NCBI RefSeq assembly: GCF_022808325.1
Contig: NZ_JALGCL010000002.1
Location: forward strand, 186,001 to 250,000
Reading direction: 5' to 3'
Length of the DNA: 64,000 nucleotides
Origin: Cognatiluteimonas sedimenti
GTDB taxonomy: Bacteria > Pseudomonadota > Gammaproteobacteria > Xanthomonadales > Xanthomonadaceae
Shown here: positions 8,300 to 17,364 of the stretch, piece after piece
Layout of the letters: each line of letters starts with the position of its first letter
Numbering within the stretch: position 1 is the stretch's first letter
Notes under the pieces: generated by a model
The model's input: only the letters and a program-made list of their open reading frames with translations
What the model was told of the DNA's origin: nothing
Databases searched by the model: none
Translations under genes and position numbers: made by a program

Positions 8300-8863
8300 A
8301 TGGACGCCCCGGGTACCCTCGCCAACCAGCTGCTGATCGCGTTGCCGACGCTGGCCGACCCCAATTTTTCGCGCAGCGTCGCGCTGGTCTGCCAGCACGA
8401 CGCGGATGGCGCGATGGGCGTGGTCATCAACCGTGCTTCCGAATACACGCTGGGCGAGGTGTTCCGGCAGATGGGCATCGACAGCGACGACGACGGGCTC
8501 AAGGCGCGCCAGGTGCTGGCCGGAGGTCCCGTGCACCCGGAGCGCGGCTTCGTCATCCATGACGGCGCGCGGGAATGGGATTCCAGCCTCGCCATCGCCG
8601 ACGGCCTCTACGTCACCACCTCGCGCGACGTGCTGGAAGCGATGGCGCGCGGTGAAGGCCCGGCGTCGGCGACCGTGGCGCTGGGCTGTGCCGGCTGGGG
8701 TGCGGGGCAACTGGAACACGAACTGGTCGAGAACAGCTGGCTGACGGTGCCGGCCGACGCCGAGGTGCTGTTCGTGCTGCCGCTGGAGGCGCGCTGGCAG
8801 GCCGCCGCCGGGCGCATCGGCGTGGACCTGGCGCGGATGGCGGACTACAGCGGCCATGCCTGA
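8300..8863 (+). CDS. yqgE: YqgE/AlgH family protein (UPF0301)
   Basis: 187 residues of the UPF0301 family, unknown biochemical role; AlgH in Pseudomonas was linked to alginate regulation. Family marks are [38 protein letters not shown] at the N-terminus, the [17 protein letters not shown] core and [25 protein letters not shown]. It overlaps ruvX by eight bases; the yqgE-ruvX-pyrB order is conserved in gamma-proteobacteria. Confidence 0.95.
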   Translation: MDAPGTLANQLLIALPTLADPNFSRSVALVCQHDADGAMGVVINRASEYTLGEVFRQMGIDSDDDGLKARQVLAGGPVHPERGFVIHDGAREWDSSLAIADGLYVTTSRDVLEAMARGEGPASATVALGCAGWGAGQLEHELVENSWLTVPADAEVLFVLPLEARWQAAAGRIGVDLARMADYSGHA

Positions 8864-9356
8864 GCGCAACGCGCCGGCGGTGACGCAGGCGCCGGCGCCG
8901 CCGTCGATCCCGCGCGACGGGACCGTGCTCGGCTTCGACGTCGGCGCCCGCCGGATCGGGGTCGCCGTCGGCAGCGCCTTCGGCCACGGCGCGCGCGCGC
9001 TGGCGGTGGTCGACGTGCATGCCCAGGGCCCGGACTGGCCGGCGATCGACCGCCTGCAGCGCGAATGGCGGCCGGACGGTTGCGTGGTCGGCGATCCGCT
9101 GACCCTGGACGGTGGCGACCAGCCGATCCGCGGCGTCGCCCATGCCTTCGCCGCGCAGCTGCGAACGCGCTACGCCCTGCCGGTGGTGCTGGTGGACGAG
9201 CGCTCGAGTTCGATCGAGGCCGCGCAGCGCTTCGCGGTCGACCGCGCGCAGGGCCGCCGCAAGCGCCGCGACGCGGCGGTGCTGGACGCGGTCGCCGCGG
9301 CGGTGATCGTCGAGCGCTGGCTGGCCGCGCCGCAGGATGCGCAGCCGCTTGCGTGA
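8856..9356 (+). CDS. ruvX: Putative pre-16S rRNA nuclease / RuvX (YqgF)
   Basis: RNase H-fold nuclease implicated in maturation of the 16S rRNA 5' end and earlier proposed as a Holliday-junction resolvase. The 166-residue protein has [15 protein letters not shown] (first acidic residue D28), the GDPLTLDG loop, [12 protein letters not shown] and the C-terminal [15 protein letters not shown] helix with conserved Asp. It carries an extra proline/alanine N-terminal stretch of about 20 residues. It overlaps the end of yqgE. Confidence 0.93.
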   Translation: MPERNAPAVTQAPAPPSIPRDGTVLGFDVGARRIGVAVGSAFGHGARALAVVDVHAQGPDWPAIDRLQREWRPDGCVVGDPLTLDGGDQPIRGVAHAFAAQLRTRYALPVVLVDERSSSIEAAQRFAVDRAQGRRKRRDAAVLDAVAAAVIVERWLAAPQDAQPLA

Positions 9357-9401
9357 TGCATTCCGGGCGCGCCTGTGGCCCATCCGCCCTTTGGGCACTT
9401 T

Positions 9402-9417
9402 TCCCCGCATGCGGGGA
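9402..9417. repeat. Perfect 16-base palindrome between ruvX and pyrB
   Basis: TCCCCGCATGCGGGGA is self-complementary and sits in the 88-base gap. It resembles the short CCCGC...GCGGG intergenic palindromes of xanthomonads; no T-tract follows, so it is not an obvious terminator. Confidence 0.5.
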
Positions 9418-9444
9418 GAAGGACAACCGCGAGCCTGAGCCCAG

Positions 9445-10392
9445 ATGACCGAACAACTCGATTCCAACGGACGCCTGCGCCACCTGCTGACCCTCGAGGG
9501 CCTGCCGCGCCCGGTGCTGCTGCGCTTGCTCGACCGCGCGCAGGCGCTGCGCGAGCACGCCTTCGACGGCACCGCGCTGCGCGCGACGCTGGCCGGCAAG
9601 GCGGTGTGCAACCTGTTCTTCGAACCCTCCACGCGCACGCGTTCCAGCTTCAGGCTGGCGGCGACGCGGCTGGGCGCCGACACGCTGGATTTCGACGCCT
9701 CGACATCGTCGACCAAGAAGGGCGAGAGCGCGGCCGACACCCTGCGCACGCTGGAGGCGATGGGCGTGCACGGCTTCGTCGTGCGCCATCCCGACGATGG
9801 CGCGGTCGCGGCGCTGGCACGCGTCGCGGGCGACGGCACCGCACTGGTCAACGCCGGCGACGGTCGCCATGCGCATCCCACCCAGGGCCTGCTCGACATG
9901 CTCACGCTGCGCCAGGCCCGGGGCGACGATTTCGCCGCGATGAAGGTGCTGATCGTCGGCGACGTGAGGCATTCACGGGTGGCGCGCTCGGACCTGCACG
10001 CCTTGCGCATCCTGGGCGCCGGCGACATCCGCGTCTGCGGCCCGCAATCGCTGTTGCCGGACGACGGAACGCTCTCTGGCTGCACGGTGAGCGGGGATTT
10101 CGACGCCGCGCTGGAAGGCGTCGACGCGGTGATGATGCTGCGCCTGCAGCGCGAGCGCATGGCCCAGGGCCTGGTGTCCTCGCTGGAGGACTACCACCGC
10201 GACTACGGGCTGACCGAAGCGCGCCTGCGCCGGGCCGCCCCCGATGCCGTGGTCATGCATCCCGGGCCGATGAACCGTGGCGTGGAGATCGATGCCGCGG
10301 TCGCCGACGGCCCGCAGTCGCTGGTGCTGCGCCAGGTGGGCAATGGCGTTGCGGTGCGCATGGCGGTGCTGGAGGCACTGCTGGCGCGCTGA
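9445..10392 (+). CDS. pyrB: Aspartate carbamoyltransferase catalytic subunit
   Basis: Joins carbamoyl phosphate and aspartate in pyrimidine synthesis. The 315-residue catalytic chain shows FFEPSTRTRSSF (58-69) for carbamoyl-phosphate binding, the HPTQGLLDM loop and the MHPGPMNRG segment. Length and sequence fit the class without an adjacent pyrI; no regulatory subunit gene follows. ATG at 9445. Confidence 0.97.
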   Translation: MTEQLDSNGRLRHLLTLEGLPRPVLLRLLDRAQALREHAFDGTALRATLAGKAVCNLFFEPSTRTRSSFRLAATRLGADTLDFDASTSSTKKGESAADTLRTLEAMGVHGFVVRHPDDGAVAALARVAGDGTALVNAGDGRHAHPTQGLLDMLTLRQARGDDFAAMKVLIVGDVRHSRVARSDLHALRILGAGDIRVCGPQSLLPDDGTLSGCTVSGDFDAALEGVDAVMMLRLQRERMAQGLVSSLEDYHRDYGLTEARLRRAAPDAVVMHPGPMNRGVEIDAAVADGPQSLVLRQVGNGVAVRMAVLEALLAR

Positions 10393-10421
10393 GTGGCACC
10401 TGCCGGGGTGCGGGCCCTTTT

Positions 10422-10443
10422 CGCCGCCGCGCCTGCGGCGGCG
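10422..10443. terminator. GC-rich hairpin between convergent pyrB and mgtE
   Basis: CGCCGCCGC (10422-10430) pairs perfectly with GCGGCGGCG (10435-10443) across a four-base loop directly beside the mgtE stop codon. No U-tract is present, so termination by this hairpin alone is uncertain. Confidence 0.4.
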
Positions 10444-11805
10444 TCAGTGCAGCAACACCAGCGTCGCCAGCCCGAGGAAGCTCAGGAATCCGATCACGTC
10501 GGTGACCGTGGTCAGGATCACGCCGCCGGCCAGCGCCGGGTCGAAGCCCATGCGCTTGAGCGTCAGCGGAACCAGCACGCCGGCAAGCGCCGCCGCACTG
10601 AGGTTGATGGTCAGCGCGCTGGCGATCACCAGCGACAGCCGCCAGTTCTGGAACCACGCCAGCGCGACCAGCGCGACCACGGTGCCCAGCATCAGGCCAT
10701 TGATCACGGCGACGCGGATCTCCTTCCACAACAGCACCTTGGCATTGCTTGCGCCGACCTGGCCCAGCGCCAGGCCACGGACCATCAACGCCAGCACCTG
10801 CGTTCCCGCGTTGCCGCCCATGCCGGCGACGATCGGCATCAGCACGGCCAGCGCGACCACCTGCTGCAGCGTGCCCTCGAACTGGCCGACCACGCTGGAG
10901 GCGAGGAAGGCGGTGACCAGGTTGATGCCCAGCCACAGCATGCGGCCGCGTACCGCGCGCCGCACCGGGCTGAACAGGTCCTCGTCCTCGTCCAGGCCCG
11001 CCGCGCCCAGTGCCTGGTGCTCCGCCTGCTCGCGGATGATGTCGACCACGTCGTCGATGGTGATGCGGCCGAGCAGGATGTTGTTGTCGTCCACGACCGG
11101 CGCGGAGATCCAGTCGTGGTCGGAGAACTGGCGTGCGACCTCGTCGGCGGATTCGGTCACGTCGATCGCCGGCTGCTCGTCGTCGAGCAATTCGTTGATC
11201 GGGGTGTTGGCTTCGTGCGTGAGCAGCGCCTGCAACGCGATCCGACCGAGGTACTGGTGCCGGCGGCTGACGACGTAGAGGTGGTCGGTGTGGTCGGGCA
11301 ACTCGCCGCGCAGGCGCAGGTAGCGCAGCACCACGTCGACCGTGGTGTCGGTGCGCACCGTCACCACGTCGGGATTCATCAGGCGCCCGGCGCTGTCCTC
11401 GGGATAGGACAGCACCTGCTCGAGCCGCTCGCGGTTCTCGCGGTCCATCGACTTGAGGACTTCGTCGATGACGGTGTCGGGCAGGTCCTCGACCAGGTCG
11501 GCGAGGTCGTCGATGTCGAGGTCCTCGACCGCGGCCACGATCTCGTCCGGGTCCATGTCCGCGATCAGGCCCTCGCGGACCTCGTCGCCGACGTGCAGCA
11601 ACACCTCGCCGTCGTCCTCGGCGTCGACCAGGCCCCAGACCACGGTGCGCTGGCCCGGGGGCAGCGATTCGAGCAGGTTGCCGATCTCGGCCGGCGACAG
11701 CGTGTTGACCAGCCGCCGCACCGGCCCGAGGCGACCGCTGTCCAGCGCGTCGGAAAGCAGTCGCAGCTGGCGCGCGGTCTTGTCGTGGCGGACGGCTTCG
11801 GCCAT
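10444..11805 (-). CDS. mgtE: Magnesium transporter MgtE
   Basis: Inner-membrane Mg2+ channel gated by cytosolic Mg2+. The 453-residue protein has the N-terminal superhelical domain (about 1-130), two CBS domains (about 135-265, with MNPDVVTVRTDTTV and APVVDDNNILLGRITIDDVVD), a connecting helix and five C-terminal membrane helices including the pore motif PIVAGMGGNAGTQ. It lies downstream of ptsI on the same strand with a 195-base gap, so it may have its own promoter. Confidence 0.95.
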   Translation of the reverse strand: MAEAVRHDKTARQLRLLSDALDSGRLGPVRRLVNTLSPAEIGNLLESLPPGQRTVVWGLVDAEDDGEVLLHVGDEVREGLIADMDPDEIVAAVEDLDIDDLADLVEDLPDTVIDEVLKSMDRENRERLEQVLSYPEDSAGRLMNPDVVTVRTDTTVDVVLRYLRLRGELPDHTDHLYVVSRRHQYLGRIALQALLTHEANTPINELLDDEQPAIDVTESADEVARQFSDHDWISAPVVDDNNILLGRITIDDVVDIIREQAEHQALGAAGLDEDEDLFSPVRRAVRGRMLWLGINLVTAFLASSVVGQFEGTLQQVVALAVLMPIVAGMGGNAGTQVLALMVRGLALGQVGASNAKVLLWKEIRVAVINGLMLGTVVALVALAWFQNWRLSLVIASALTINLSAAALAGVLVPLTLKRMGFDPALAGGVILTTVTDVIGFLSFLGLATLVLLH

Positions 11806-12000
11806 GCGGGCTTCCCGTGCTGGAGGCGGGTGGAGCGGGTCGCATCCGCGATCGGCGCGACAGGATCAGGCGTTCATGCCGCCATTATCGCCCGCGGGCA
11901 TCCCGGTGCACAGCCTGTGGGCGTGGATCGGGCGCGAAACGGGAACCGTGGCGATGTTGCCGGCAGCGATGGCGGCAGGACGCGCGGCTGCGGGCCGCTG

Positions 12001-13716
12001 CTACGCGATGCCGGCCTGCCGCAGCCATTGCTCGATCGAGGCGCGGTCGCGCGCGCGCAACAGCGCGCCCGCGCGCGCCCGCAAGCCGCCGAGGTCGCAG
12101 TCGCGGATCGCGCGGCGCACTTCCAGCAGGGTAGCCGGATGCAGGCTGAATTCCTCCAGCCCCAGCGCCAGCAGCAGCGGGACGAAGGTCGCGTCGCCGG
12201 CCATCTCGCCGCACACCGCCACCGGCTTGCCGCGCAGCCGTGCGATCCGGATCACGTCGCGCAGCAGCCGCAGCACCGCCGGATGCAGCGGGGTGTACAG
12301 CTCACCGAGGGCATCGTTGTTGCGGTCGGCCGCGAGCAGGTATTGCACCAGGTCGTTGGTGCCGATGGAGAGGAAATCGAGCTCGCGGATGAAGCCGGGC
12401 AGGGCGATGGCAGCCGCGGGCACCTCGATCATCGCGCCCAGCGGGATCGCGTCGGCGACCTCGAAACCGGCCTCGCGCACCTCATCGACGACCCGCTGCA
12501 GCCGCGCGCGCACCGCGACGAACTCCTCGCGGCTGCTGAGCATCGGCACCAGCACCCGCACCGGGCCGTAACCGGACGCGCGGACGATGGCGCGCATCTG
12601 GGTGTCGAACAGTGCCTCGCGCGCCAGCGACAGGCGCACGCCGCGCAGCCCCAGCGCCGGGTTGGGTTCGTAGTCGAGCGTGAGCCCGGTGCGGTCGGCC
12701 TTGTCGGCGCCCAGGTCCAGGGTGCGGATGGTGACCGTGCGCCCGGTCATGCCAAGCACCAGGTCGCGGTAGGCGTGGAACTGGGCATCCTCGTCGGGCA
12801 ATTCGCTGCTGCCCAGGAACAGGAATTCGGTGCGGTACAAGCCGACGCCCGCGGCGCCGAGCGCATGCGCCTCGGCCACGTCCTCGCGCGACTCGGCGTT
12901 GGCCCACAGGCGGATGTCGACCCCGTCGAGCGTGCGCGACGGCTCGCGGCGCAGGCGCTTGAGCTGCTTGCGCTCGCGCGCTTGCTCGCGCACGCGGCTG
13001 CGGTGCGCGCGCAGGTCGGAGGCATCGGGCTCGACCACCACCGAGCCGCTGCCTCCATCGACCGCCAGCACGTCGCCATCGTTGATCTTCTGCAGCGCGA
13101 GGGTCGCGCCCACCACCAGTGGCAGGTGCAGGCTGCGCGCCAGGATCGCGCTGTGCGACAACGCGCTGCCGCCGGTGGTCACCACCGCCATCACCCCCTG
13201 GCCCTGCAGTTGCGCCAGTTCCGCGGGCGCGACGTTGTCGGTGACCAGGATCTCGCCGGCCACGCCCTGCAGGTCGGCGCCGCGCCGGTGCAGGGCGGCA
13301 TGGATGCGGCCGATCACCTGGTCGATGTCGTCGATCCTGCTGCGCAGGTAGGCATCGTCCATGCCGTCGAACACGGCGGCGATGCGGTTGCGTTGCAGGC
13401 GCAGCGCGTAGTCGGCGGAATAGCGACCGGTGCGGATCAGGTCGTCGAGGCCGTGCAGCAACTCCGGGTCGTCGAGCAGCAGCGCGTGCAGGTCGAGGAA
13501 CTCGCCGACCTCCTGCGCCAGCGCGCCGTGCAGGCGTTCGCGCAGGCCGTGCATGTCGCTGCGGACGATGCGGATGGCTTCGTGCAGGCGGTCGAGTTCG
13601 GCGTTGACGTCGTCGATGCGTTCCTCGGCGACCTCGAGCACGTGGGGCACGCGAACCCGCGCGCGCCCGAGCGCGGTGCCGCGCGACGCGCCGTGCCCGG
13701 GCAGTACCCGCCGCAT
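12001..13716 (-). CDS. ptsI: PTS enzyme I (phosphoenolpyruvate-protein phosphotransferase)
   Basis: Takes phosphate from PEP and passes it to HPr. The 571-residue protein is a classical Enzyme I: N-terminal HPr-binding domain, active-site histidine in TGGSALSHSAILARS (H188), GVGLYRTEFLFL and the PEP-barrel segment SIGTNDLVQYLLAADRNN with CGEMAGD. There is no GAF domain, so it is not the nitrogen-PTS PtsP. Its ATG overlaps the ptsH stop by one base. No sugar permease (EIIB/EIIC) lies nearby, pointing to a mainly regulatory PTS. Confidence 0.95.
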   Translation of the reverse strand: MRRVLPGHGASRGTALGRARVRVPHVLEVAEERIDDVNAELDRLHEAIRIVRSDMHGLRERLHGALAQEVGEFLDLHALLLDDPELLHGLDDLIRTGRYSADYALRLQRNRIAAVFDGMDDAYLRSRIDDIDQVIGRIHAALHRRGADLQGVAGEILVTDNVAPAELAQLQGQGVMAVVTTGGSALSHSAILARSLHLPLVVGATLALQKINDGDVLAVDGGSGSVVVEPDASDLRAHRSRVREQARERKQLKRLRREPSRTLDGVDIRLWANAESREDVAEAHALGAAGVGLYRTEFLFLGSSELPDEDAQFHAYRDLVLGMTGRTVTIRTLDLGADKADRTGLTLDYEPNPALGLRGVRLSLAREALFDTQMRAIVRASGYGPVRVLVPMLSSREEFVAVRARLQRVVDEVREAGFEVADAIPLGAMIEVPAAAIALPGFIRELDFLSIGTNDLVQYLLAADRNNDALGELYTPLHPAVLRLLRDVIRIARLRGKPVAVCGEMAGDATFVPLLLALGLEEFSLHPATLLEVRRAIRDCDLGGLRARAGALLRARDRASIEQWLRQAGIA

Positions 13717-13985
13717 CAGCCTTCCTCGTCGAACAGGCGCTCGAACAGTCCCGCCACGGCGTCGGCCGCCGCGGCCTCGTCCTCGCCTTCCACGCGCAGC
13801 AGCACCGGCGTACCCATGCCGGCGGCCAGCAGCATCACGCCCATGATGCTCTTGGCGTTGACCTCGCGGCCCTTGGCCGCCAACGTGGCATAGCTGCGGT
13901 AGCCGGACAGCAGCTGCACCAGCTTGGCGGTCGCGCGCGCGTGCAGGCCGAGGCGGTTGGCGATCATGAGCTCGCGTTCGATCAC
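13716..13985 (-). CDS. ptsH: Phosphocarrier protein HPr
   Basis: Small phosphocarrier between Enzyme I and EIIA proteins. In the 89-residue protein His15 lies in GLHARATAKLVQ and the regulatory Ser46 in NAKSIMGVMLLAAGMG, the target of HprK encoded 1.4 kb upstream on the same strand. The start is a GTG at 13985: only this start puts the catalytic histidine at position 15 as in the family. Confidence 0.96.
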   Translation of the reverse strand: MIERELMIANRLGLHARATAKLVQLLSGYRSYATLAAKGREVNAKSIMGVMLLAAGMGTPVLLRVEGEDEAAAADAVAGLFERLFDEEG

Positions 13986-13997
13986 GGGCGGGCGGCC

Positions 13998-14390
13998 TCA
14001 GGCATCGTCATGGATCACCCCGTTGCGGGCGCCGGCGGCGGCGACCGCGGGCAGTTCGTCGAGGTCCAGCTCGGCATAGTTCATCACCCGCAGCAGCATC
14101 GGCAGGCTCACCGCCGAGACCCGTCGCACCGGCGTCCCCAGCCGCGCGAGCCTGGCGGCGAGGTTGCTCGGAGTGGCGCCATACAGGTCGGTCAACAGCA
14201 GCACGCCGACGCCGTCGTCGACCCGCCGCAGCGCGGCGCTGGCCGCGGGTAGCAGGGCGTCGGGATCGGCGTCGAACGCCACCTCGAAGGCTTCGGCCTT
14301 GAGCGGCAACTGCCGCAGCAACCGGGTCGCCACCGCGATCAGCGCCGGCCCGATGCCTGGGTGGGTGACGAGGAGGATGCCGACGGCCAT
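13998..14390 (-). CDS. PTS EIIA component, mannose family
   Basis: 130-residue EIIA-Man-type domain standing alone. The phosphorylatable histidine is H10 in LLVTHPGIG, and LLLTDLYGATPSNLAARL is the second family motif. It is 12 bases upstream of ptsH. Without an EIIB/C/D it cannot transport sugar itself; homologous stand-alone proteins in proteobacteria take part in regulation (family knowledge; role here inferred). Confidence 0.9.
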   Translation of the reverse strand: MAVGILLVTHPGIGPALIAVATRLLRQLPLKAEAFEVAFDADPDALLPAASAALRRVDDGVGVLLLTDLYGATPSNLAARLARLGTPVRRVSAVSLPMLLRVMNYAELDLDELPAVAAAGARNGVIHDDA

Positions 14391-14545
14391 GGCACCAAGT
14401 TAGCAGAGGCCGGCGATCGGCCAAAGCCCGGCCGCGACGGACGTGGCGTGGCGGCCGCGCCCGGCCAACCCCGGTGGCCTTGGTGTCGATGCTCCCGTAC
14501 CGCAGCTGCCGTCCGGTCGTCGCGGCCGACGGGCCGCGCGCGGCG

Positions 14546-15424
14546 TCAATCGAGCTCGCGGTGGTGCACGGCGACTTCGCCCCAGCCGCGTTCCCGGCAG
14601 TGCGCGGCTAGGTGCTCGGCCAGGTACACCGAACGATGGCGGCCGCCAGTGCAGCCGAAGGCGATGGTGGCGTAGCTGCGGGTGTCCGAGCGCAGCCGCG
14701 GCAGCCAGTGATCGAGGAAGGTGGCGACCTGGCTGCTGTATTCGGCCACTTCCGGTTGTGCCTCCAGGTACTCGCGCACCGCCGGGTCGCGACCGGCCAG
14801 CGGTCGCAGCTCCGGGTTCCAGTGCGGGTTGGGCAGCACCCGCGCATCGAACACGAAGTCAGCCTCCGGCGGCACGCCGCGCCGGTAGGCGAAGGATTCG
14901 AACAGCAGCGACAGGGTCTCGTCGCCGCCGAGGCCGAACTCCGTGATCACCGTGCGCCGCAGCTGGTGCACGTTCAGCGTGCTGGTGTCGATCACGCTGT
15001 CGGCGATGCGGCGCAGCGGCTTGAGGACCTGGCGCTCGAGCGAGATCGCATCGGCAAGCACCAGCCCGAGGTGGCTGAGCGGGTGCCGGCGGCGGGTGTC
15101 GGCGTAGCGCCGCAGCAGCACGGTGTCCTGGGTGTCGAAAAACACCAGCCGCGGGTCCAGCCCCATCGCGCCCACCGCCGACAGCCAGTCCGGGATGTTG
15201 GCCAGGTCGCTGTGGCGGTTGCGCACGTCGATGCCGACCGCGAGCTTGTCCGGCGCACCGTCGTCGCCGGCGACGCTGCGCACGAATTCCGGCAACAGTT
15301 CCGCCGGCAGGTTGTCGACGCAATAGAAGCCCAGGTCCTCGAGGGTCTTCAGTGCGACCGACTTGCCGGAACCGGACATGCCGCTGACGATGATCAGCAA
15401 CGGGTGGTGGGCATCGCCGCTCAC
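14546..15424 (-). CDS. rapZ: RNase adapter protein RapZ
   Basis: Nucleotide-binding adapter that in enterics directs RNase E to the sRNA GlmZ and so controls glucosamine-6-phosphate synthase. The 292-residue protein has Walker A GMSGSGKS (15-22), [26 protein letters not shown] and the C-terminal RNA-binding [16 protein letters not shown]. It starts at a GTG that overlaps the hprK stop (GTGA), giving the expected length; a long upstream open frame is antisense noise over hprK. No sugar-phosphate target can be seen locally. Confidence 0.95.
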   Translation of the reverse strand: MSGDAHHPLLIIVSGMSGSGKSVALKTLEDLGFYCVDNLPAELLPEFVRSVAGDDGAPDKLAVGIDVRNRHSDLANIPDWLSAVGAMGLDPRLVFFDTQDTVLLRRYADTRRRHPLSHLGLVLADAISLERQVLKPLRRIADSVIDTSTLNVHQLRRTVITEFGLGGDETLSLLFESFAYRRGVPPEADFVFDARVLPNPHWNPELRPLAGRDPAVREYLEAQPEVAEYSSQVATFLDHWLPRLRSDTRSYATIAFGCTGGRHRSVYLAEHLAAHCRERGWGEVAVHHRELD

Positions 15425-16374
15425 GTCGCCCGCTCCAGGAAATGGCTGTGCCGCGCCATGAAAGCGGCAGCCGGGTCGACGCCCTTGGCGCGCAGGATAT
15501 GCACGCGCGCGGCGGCTTCGCTGAGCACCGCCAGGTTGCGGCCCGCCATCACCGGCAAGGTGATCACGGGCACGTCCAGGTCGAGCACGCGGCGTGCGCC
15601 GCTGTCGCCGGTCAGGCGTTCCAGCCCGTCGGCCGAGCGCACCGGCTCGGCCATCGGCCGGGTCAGGTGCACCACCAGGCGCAGGTACTTGTTCCGCTTC
15701 ACCGCGGTGTCGCCGAACATCTCGCGGATGTTGAGCACGCCCAGGCCGCGGACCTCGAGCAGGTCCTGCAGCAGCTCCGGGCAGGTGCCGTCGAGCACGT
15801 CCGGCGCGATCTGGGTGAACTCGGGCGCGTCGTCGGCGACCAGTCGATGGCCGCGGGTGACCAGTTCGAGCGCCAGTTCGCTCTTGCCCGACCCCGATTC
15901 TCCGGTGATCAGCACGCCGATCGAGTAGATCTCCATGAACACCCCGTGCAGCGTCACCCGTGGCGCGAGCTTGCGCGCCAGGTGGTACTGCAGGTGGTTG
16001 AGCAGTTCGTGGCCGCGCTTGGGCGAGGACCACAGCGGCGTCGACGATTCCTCCGCCGCCAGCCGCAGGTCCTCGGGGCAGGCCTGGTCCTTGCTGATCA
16101 CCAGCGCCAGCGGCCGGAAATGCATGATCTTCTGGATCGTTTCCCAGCGCTGGCGCGAATCCAGGCCGTCCAGCCAGGACAGTTCCTCGGTGCCCAGGAT
16201 CTGCACCTTGTTGGGGTAGATCGCGTTGAGGTATCCGGCCAGCGACGGTCGCCGCGCCACGGTCTCGACCGCCTCCAGCACGTGGTCGGCGCCTTCCTGG
16301 CCCGCAATCCAGCGCAGGTCGAGGCGTTCGCGCTGCTGTTCGAACAGTTCGTTGGCGCTGATCCGGGTGGTCAT
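15421..16374 (-). CDS. hprK: HPr kinase/phosphorylase
   Basis: Phosphorylates and dephosphorylates HPr on Ser46. The 317-residue protein has the N-terminal domain, H143 in [14 protein letters not shown]-loop GESGSGKS (158-165) and the signature [16 protein letters not shown]. The ATG at 16374 matches the family length; the in-frame extension upstream is not needed. It lies between ptsN and rapZ. In Gram-negatives HprK couples the PTS to regulation rather than to classical carbon catabolite repression. Confidence 0.96.
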   Translation of the reverse strand: MTTRISANELFEQQRERLDLRWIAGQEGADHVLEAVETVARRPSLAGYLNAIYPNKVQILGTEELSWLDGLDSRQRWETIQKIMHFRPLALVISKDQACPEDLRLAAEESSTPLWSSPKRGHELLNHLQYHLARKLAPRVTLHGVFMEIYSIGVLITGESGSGKSELALELVTRGHRLVADDAPEFTQIAPDVLDGTCPELLQDLLEVRGLGVLNIREMFGDTAVKRNKYLRLVVHLTRPMAEPVRSADGLERLTGDSGARRVLDLDVPVITLPVMAGRNLAVLSEAAARVHILRAKGVDPAAAFMARHSHFLERAT

Positions 16375-16437
16375 GTCCTGGCCGTCATGTGGGGCCGCAA
16401 GCGCGGGCCGTCCCGGCCCGGCGCCCGCCATGTTGCC

Positions 16438-16899
16438 TCATGGCGTGGTTGCGAGGGTACCCAGCAGCACGCCGCGCAATGCCTGCGCATCGCCCGCCTG
16501 CCGCAGGGCAGCGCGGAATGCGGGGTCGGCGAAGCGTTCGGCGAGCTCGGAGAGCAGCTGCAGGTGTTGCTGGGTGAAATGCTCTGGCACCGCCATCGCG
16601 AACACCAGGTCTACCGGCATGCCGTCGCCGGCGTCGAAGTCGACCGGGTGCTGCAGCCGCAGGAAGGCCGCGCGCACCTCCTCGAACGCATTGCTGCGAC
16701 CGTGCGGGATGGCGACGCCGTGCCCGATCGCGGTGCTGCCCAGCCGTTCGCGCTGGCGCAGGCACTCGCCGATGGTGGCGGTCGTGGCGGGCGCGGCGTC
16801 GGCCAGCAGGCGCGCGGCCGCATCGAGCACGCGCTCGCGGTCGACCGGTTCGACCAGCAGCACGATGCGGTCGGCGCTGAGGAGTTCGGTCCAGGGCAT
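16438..16899 (-). CDS. ptsN: Nitrogen-regulatory EIIA (EIIA-Ntr)
   Basis: 153-residue PTS EIIA type 2 domain. The phosphorylated histidine is H66 in GVAIPHGRSNA; LVFAMAVPEHFTQQHLQLLSELAE is the second conserved block. EIIA-Ntr regulates potassium transport and envelope functions in other bacteria. It is 18 bases from hpf in the conserved rpoN-hpf-ptsN order. No PtsP or NPr is in the window, so phosphate presumably comes from PtsI/PtsH encoded downstream. Confidence 0.95.
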   Translation of the reverse strand: MPWTELLSADRIVLLVEPVDRERVLDAAARLLADAAPATTATIGECLRQRERLGSTAIGHGVAIPHGRSNAFEEVRAAFLRLQHPVDFDAGDGMPVDLVFAMAVPEHFTQQHLQLLSELAERFADPAFRAALRQAGDAQALRGVLLGTLATTP

Positions 16900-16917
16900 C
16901 GGGTGTGCGGCGCCCGG

Positions 16918-17247
16918 TCAGGCGAAGTCGCCGCTGCGCGAGCTGCTCTCGGCGCGGCGATGGGCATCGACCTGTTTTTCCTTGTGCTTGACCAGCAGGC
17001 GGTCGAGCTTGTCGGCGAGCAGGTCGATCGCCGCGTACATGTCGATGGCGCTGGCATCGGCGTGCAGGGTGCGGCCGGCGATGTTGACGGTGGCCTCGGC
17101 GCGGTGGTCGGGCTTGTCGAGGCTGAGCTGGGTGCGCACGTCGAGCGGCTGCTCGAAATGGCGGCCCAGGCGCGCGAACTTCGTCTCGACGTAATCGCGC
17201 AGGGCCGGGGTGACCTCGATCTGCTGGCCGTGGGTTTCGATGCGCAT
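16918..17247 (-). CDS. hpf: Ribosome hibernation promoting factor, short form
   Basis: Binds the 30S subunit and stabilises inactive 100S ribosomes in stationary phase. The 109-residue protein has the S30AE fold: MRIETHGQQIEVTPALRDYV at the start, basic ARLGRHFE, and the ADKLDRLLVKHKEK helix. It is the short form, lacking the long-form C-terminal dimerisation domain. The ATG at 17247 has an ideal AAGGAGG site. It follows rpoN as in most gamma- and beta-proteobacteria. Confidence 0.94.
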   Translation of the reverse strand: MRIETHGQQIEVTPALRDYVETKFARLGRHFEQPLDVRTQLSLDKPDHRAEATVNIAGRTLHADASAIDMYAAIDLLADKLDRLLVKHKEKQVDAHRRAESSSRSGDFA

Positions 17248-17364
17248 CGCAACCTCCTTCGTCTGCGTGGACCGACAGCATCGCCCGGATCCCGGACGAC
17301 GCTGTGAATACGCCGTTAAACCCGGTGACGGGAACGGTGCCCCCGCGGCGGGCGGCACCCGGGT

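Noticed and set aside
10395-10415. Sigma-54-like TGGCAC near the pyrB end
   Set aside because: TGGCAC is not followed at five bases by TTGC, and lies between convergent stops.
10393-13893. 1,166-codon plus-strand open frame
   Set aside because: Antisense to mgtE and ptsI, whose families are unmistakable; long antisense frames are expected at this GC content.
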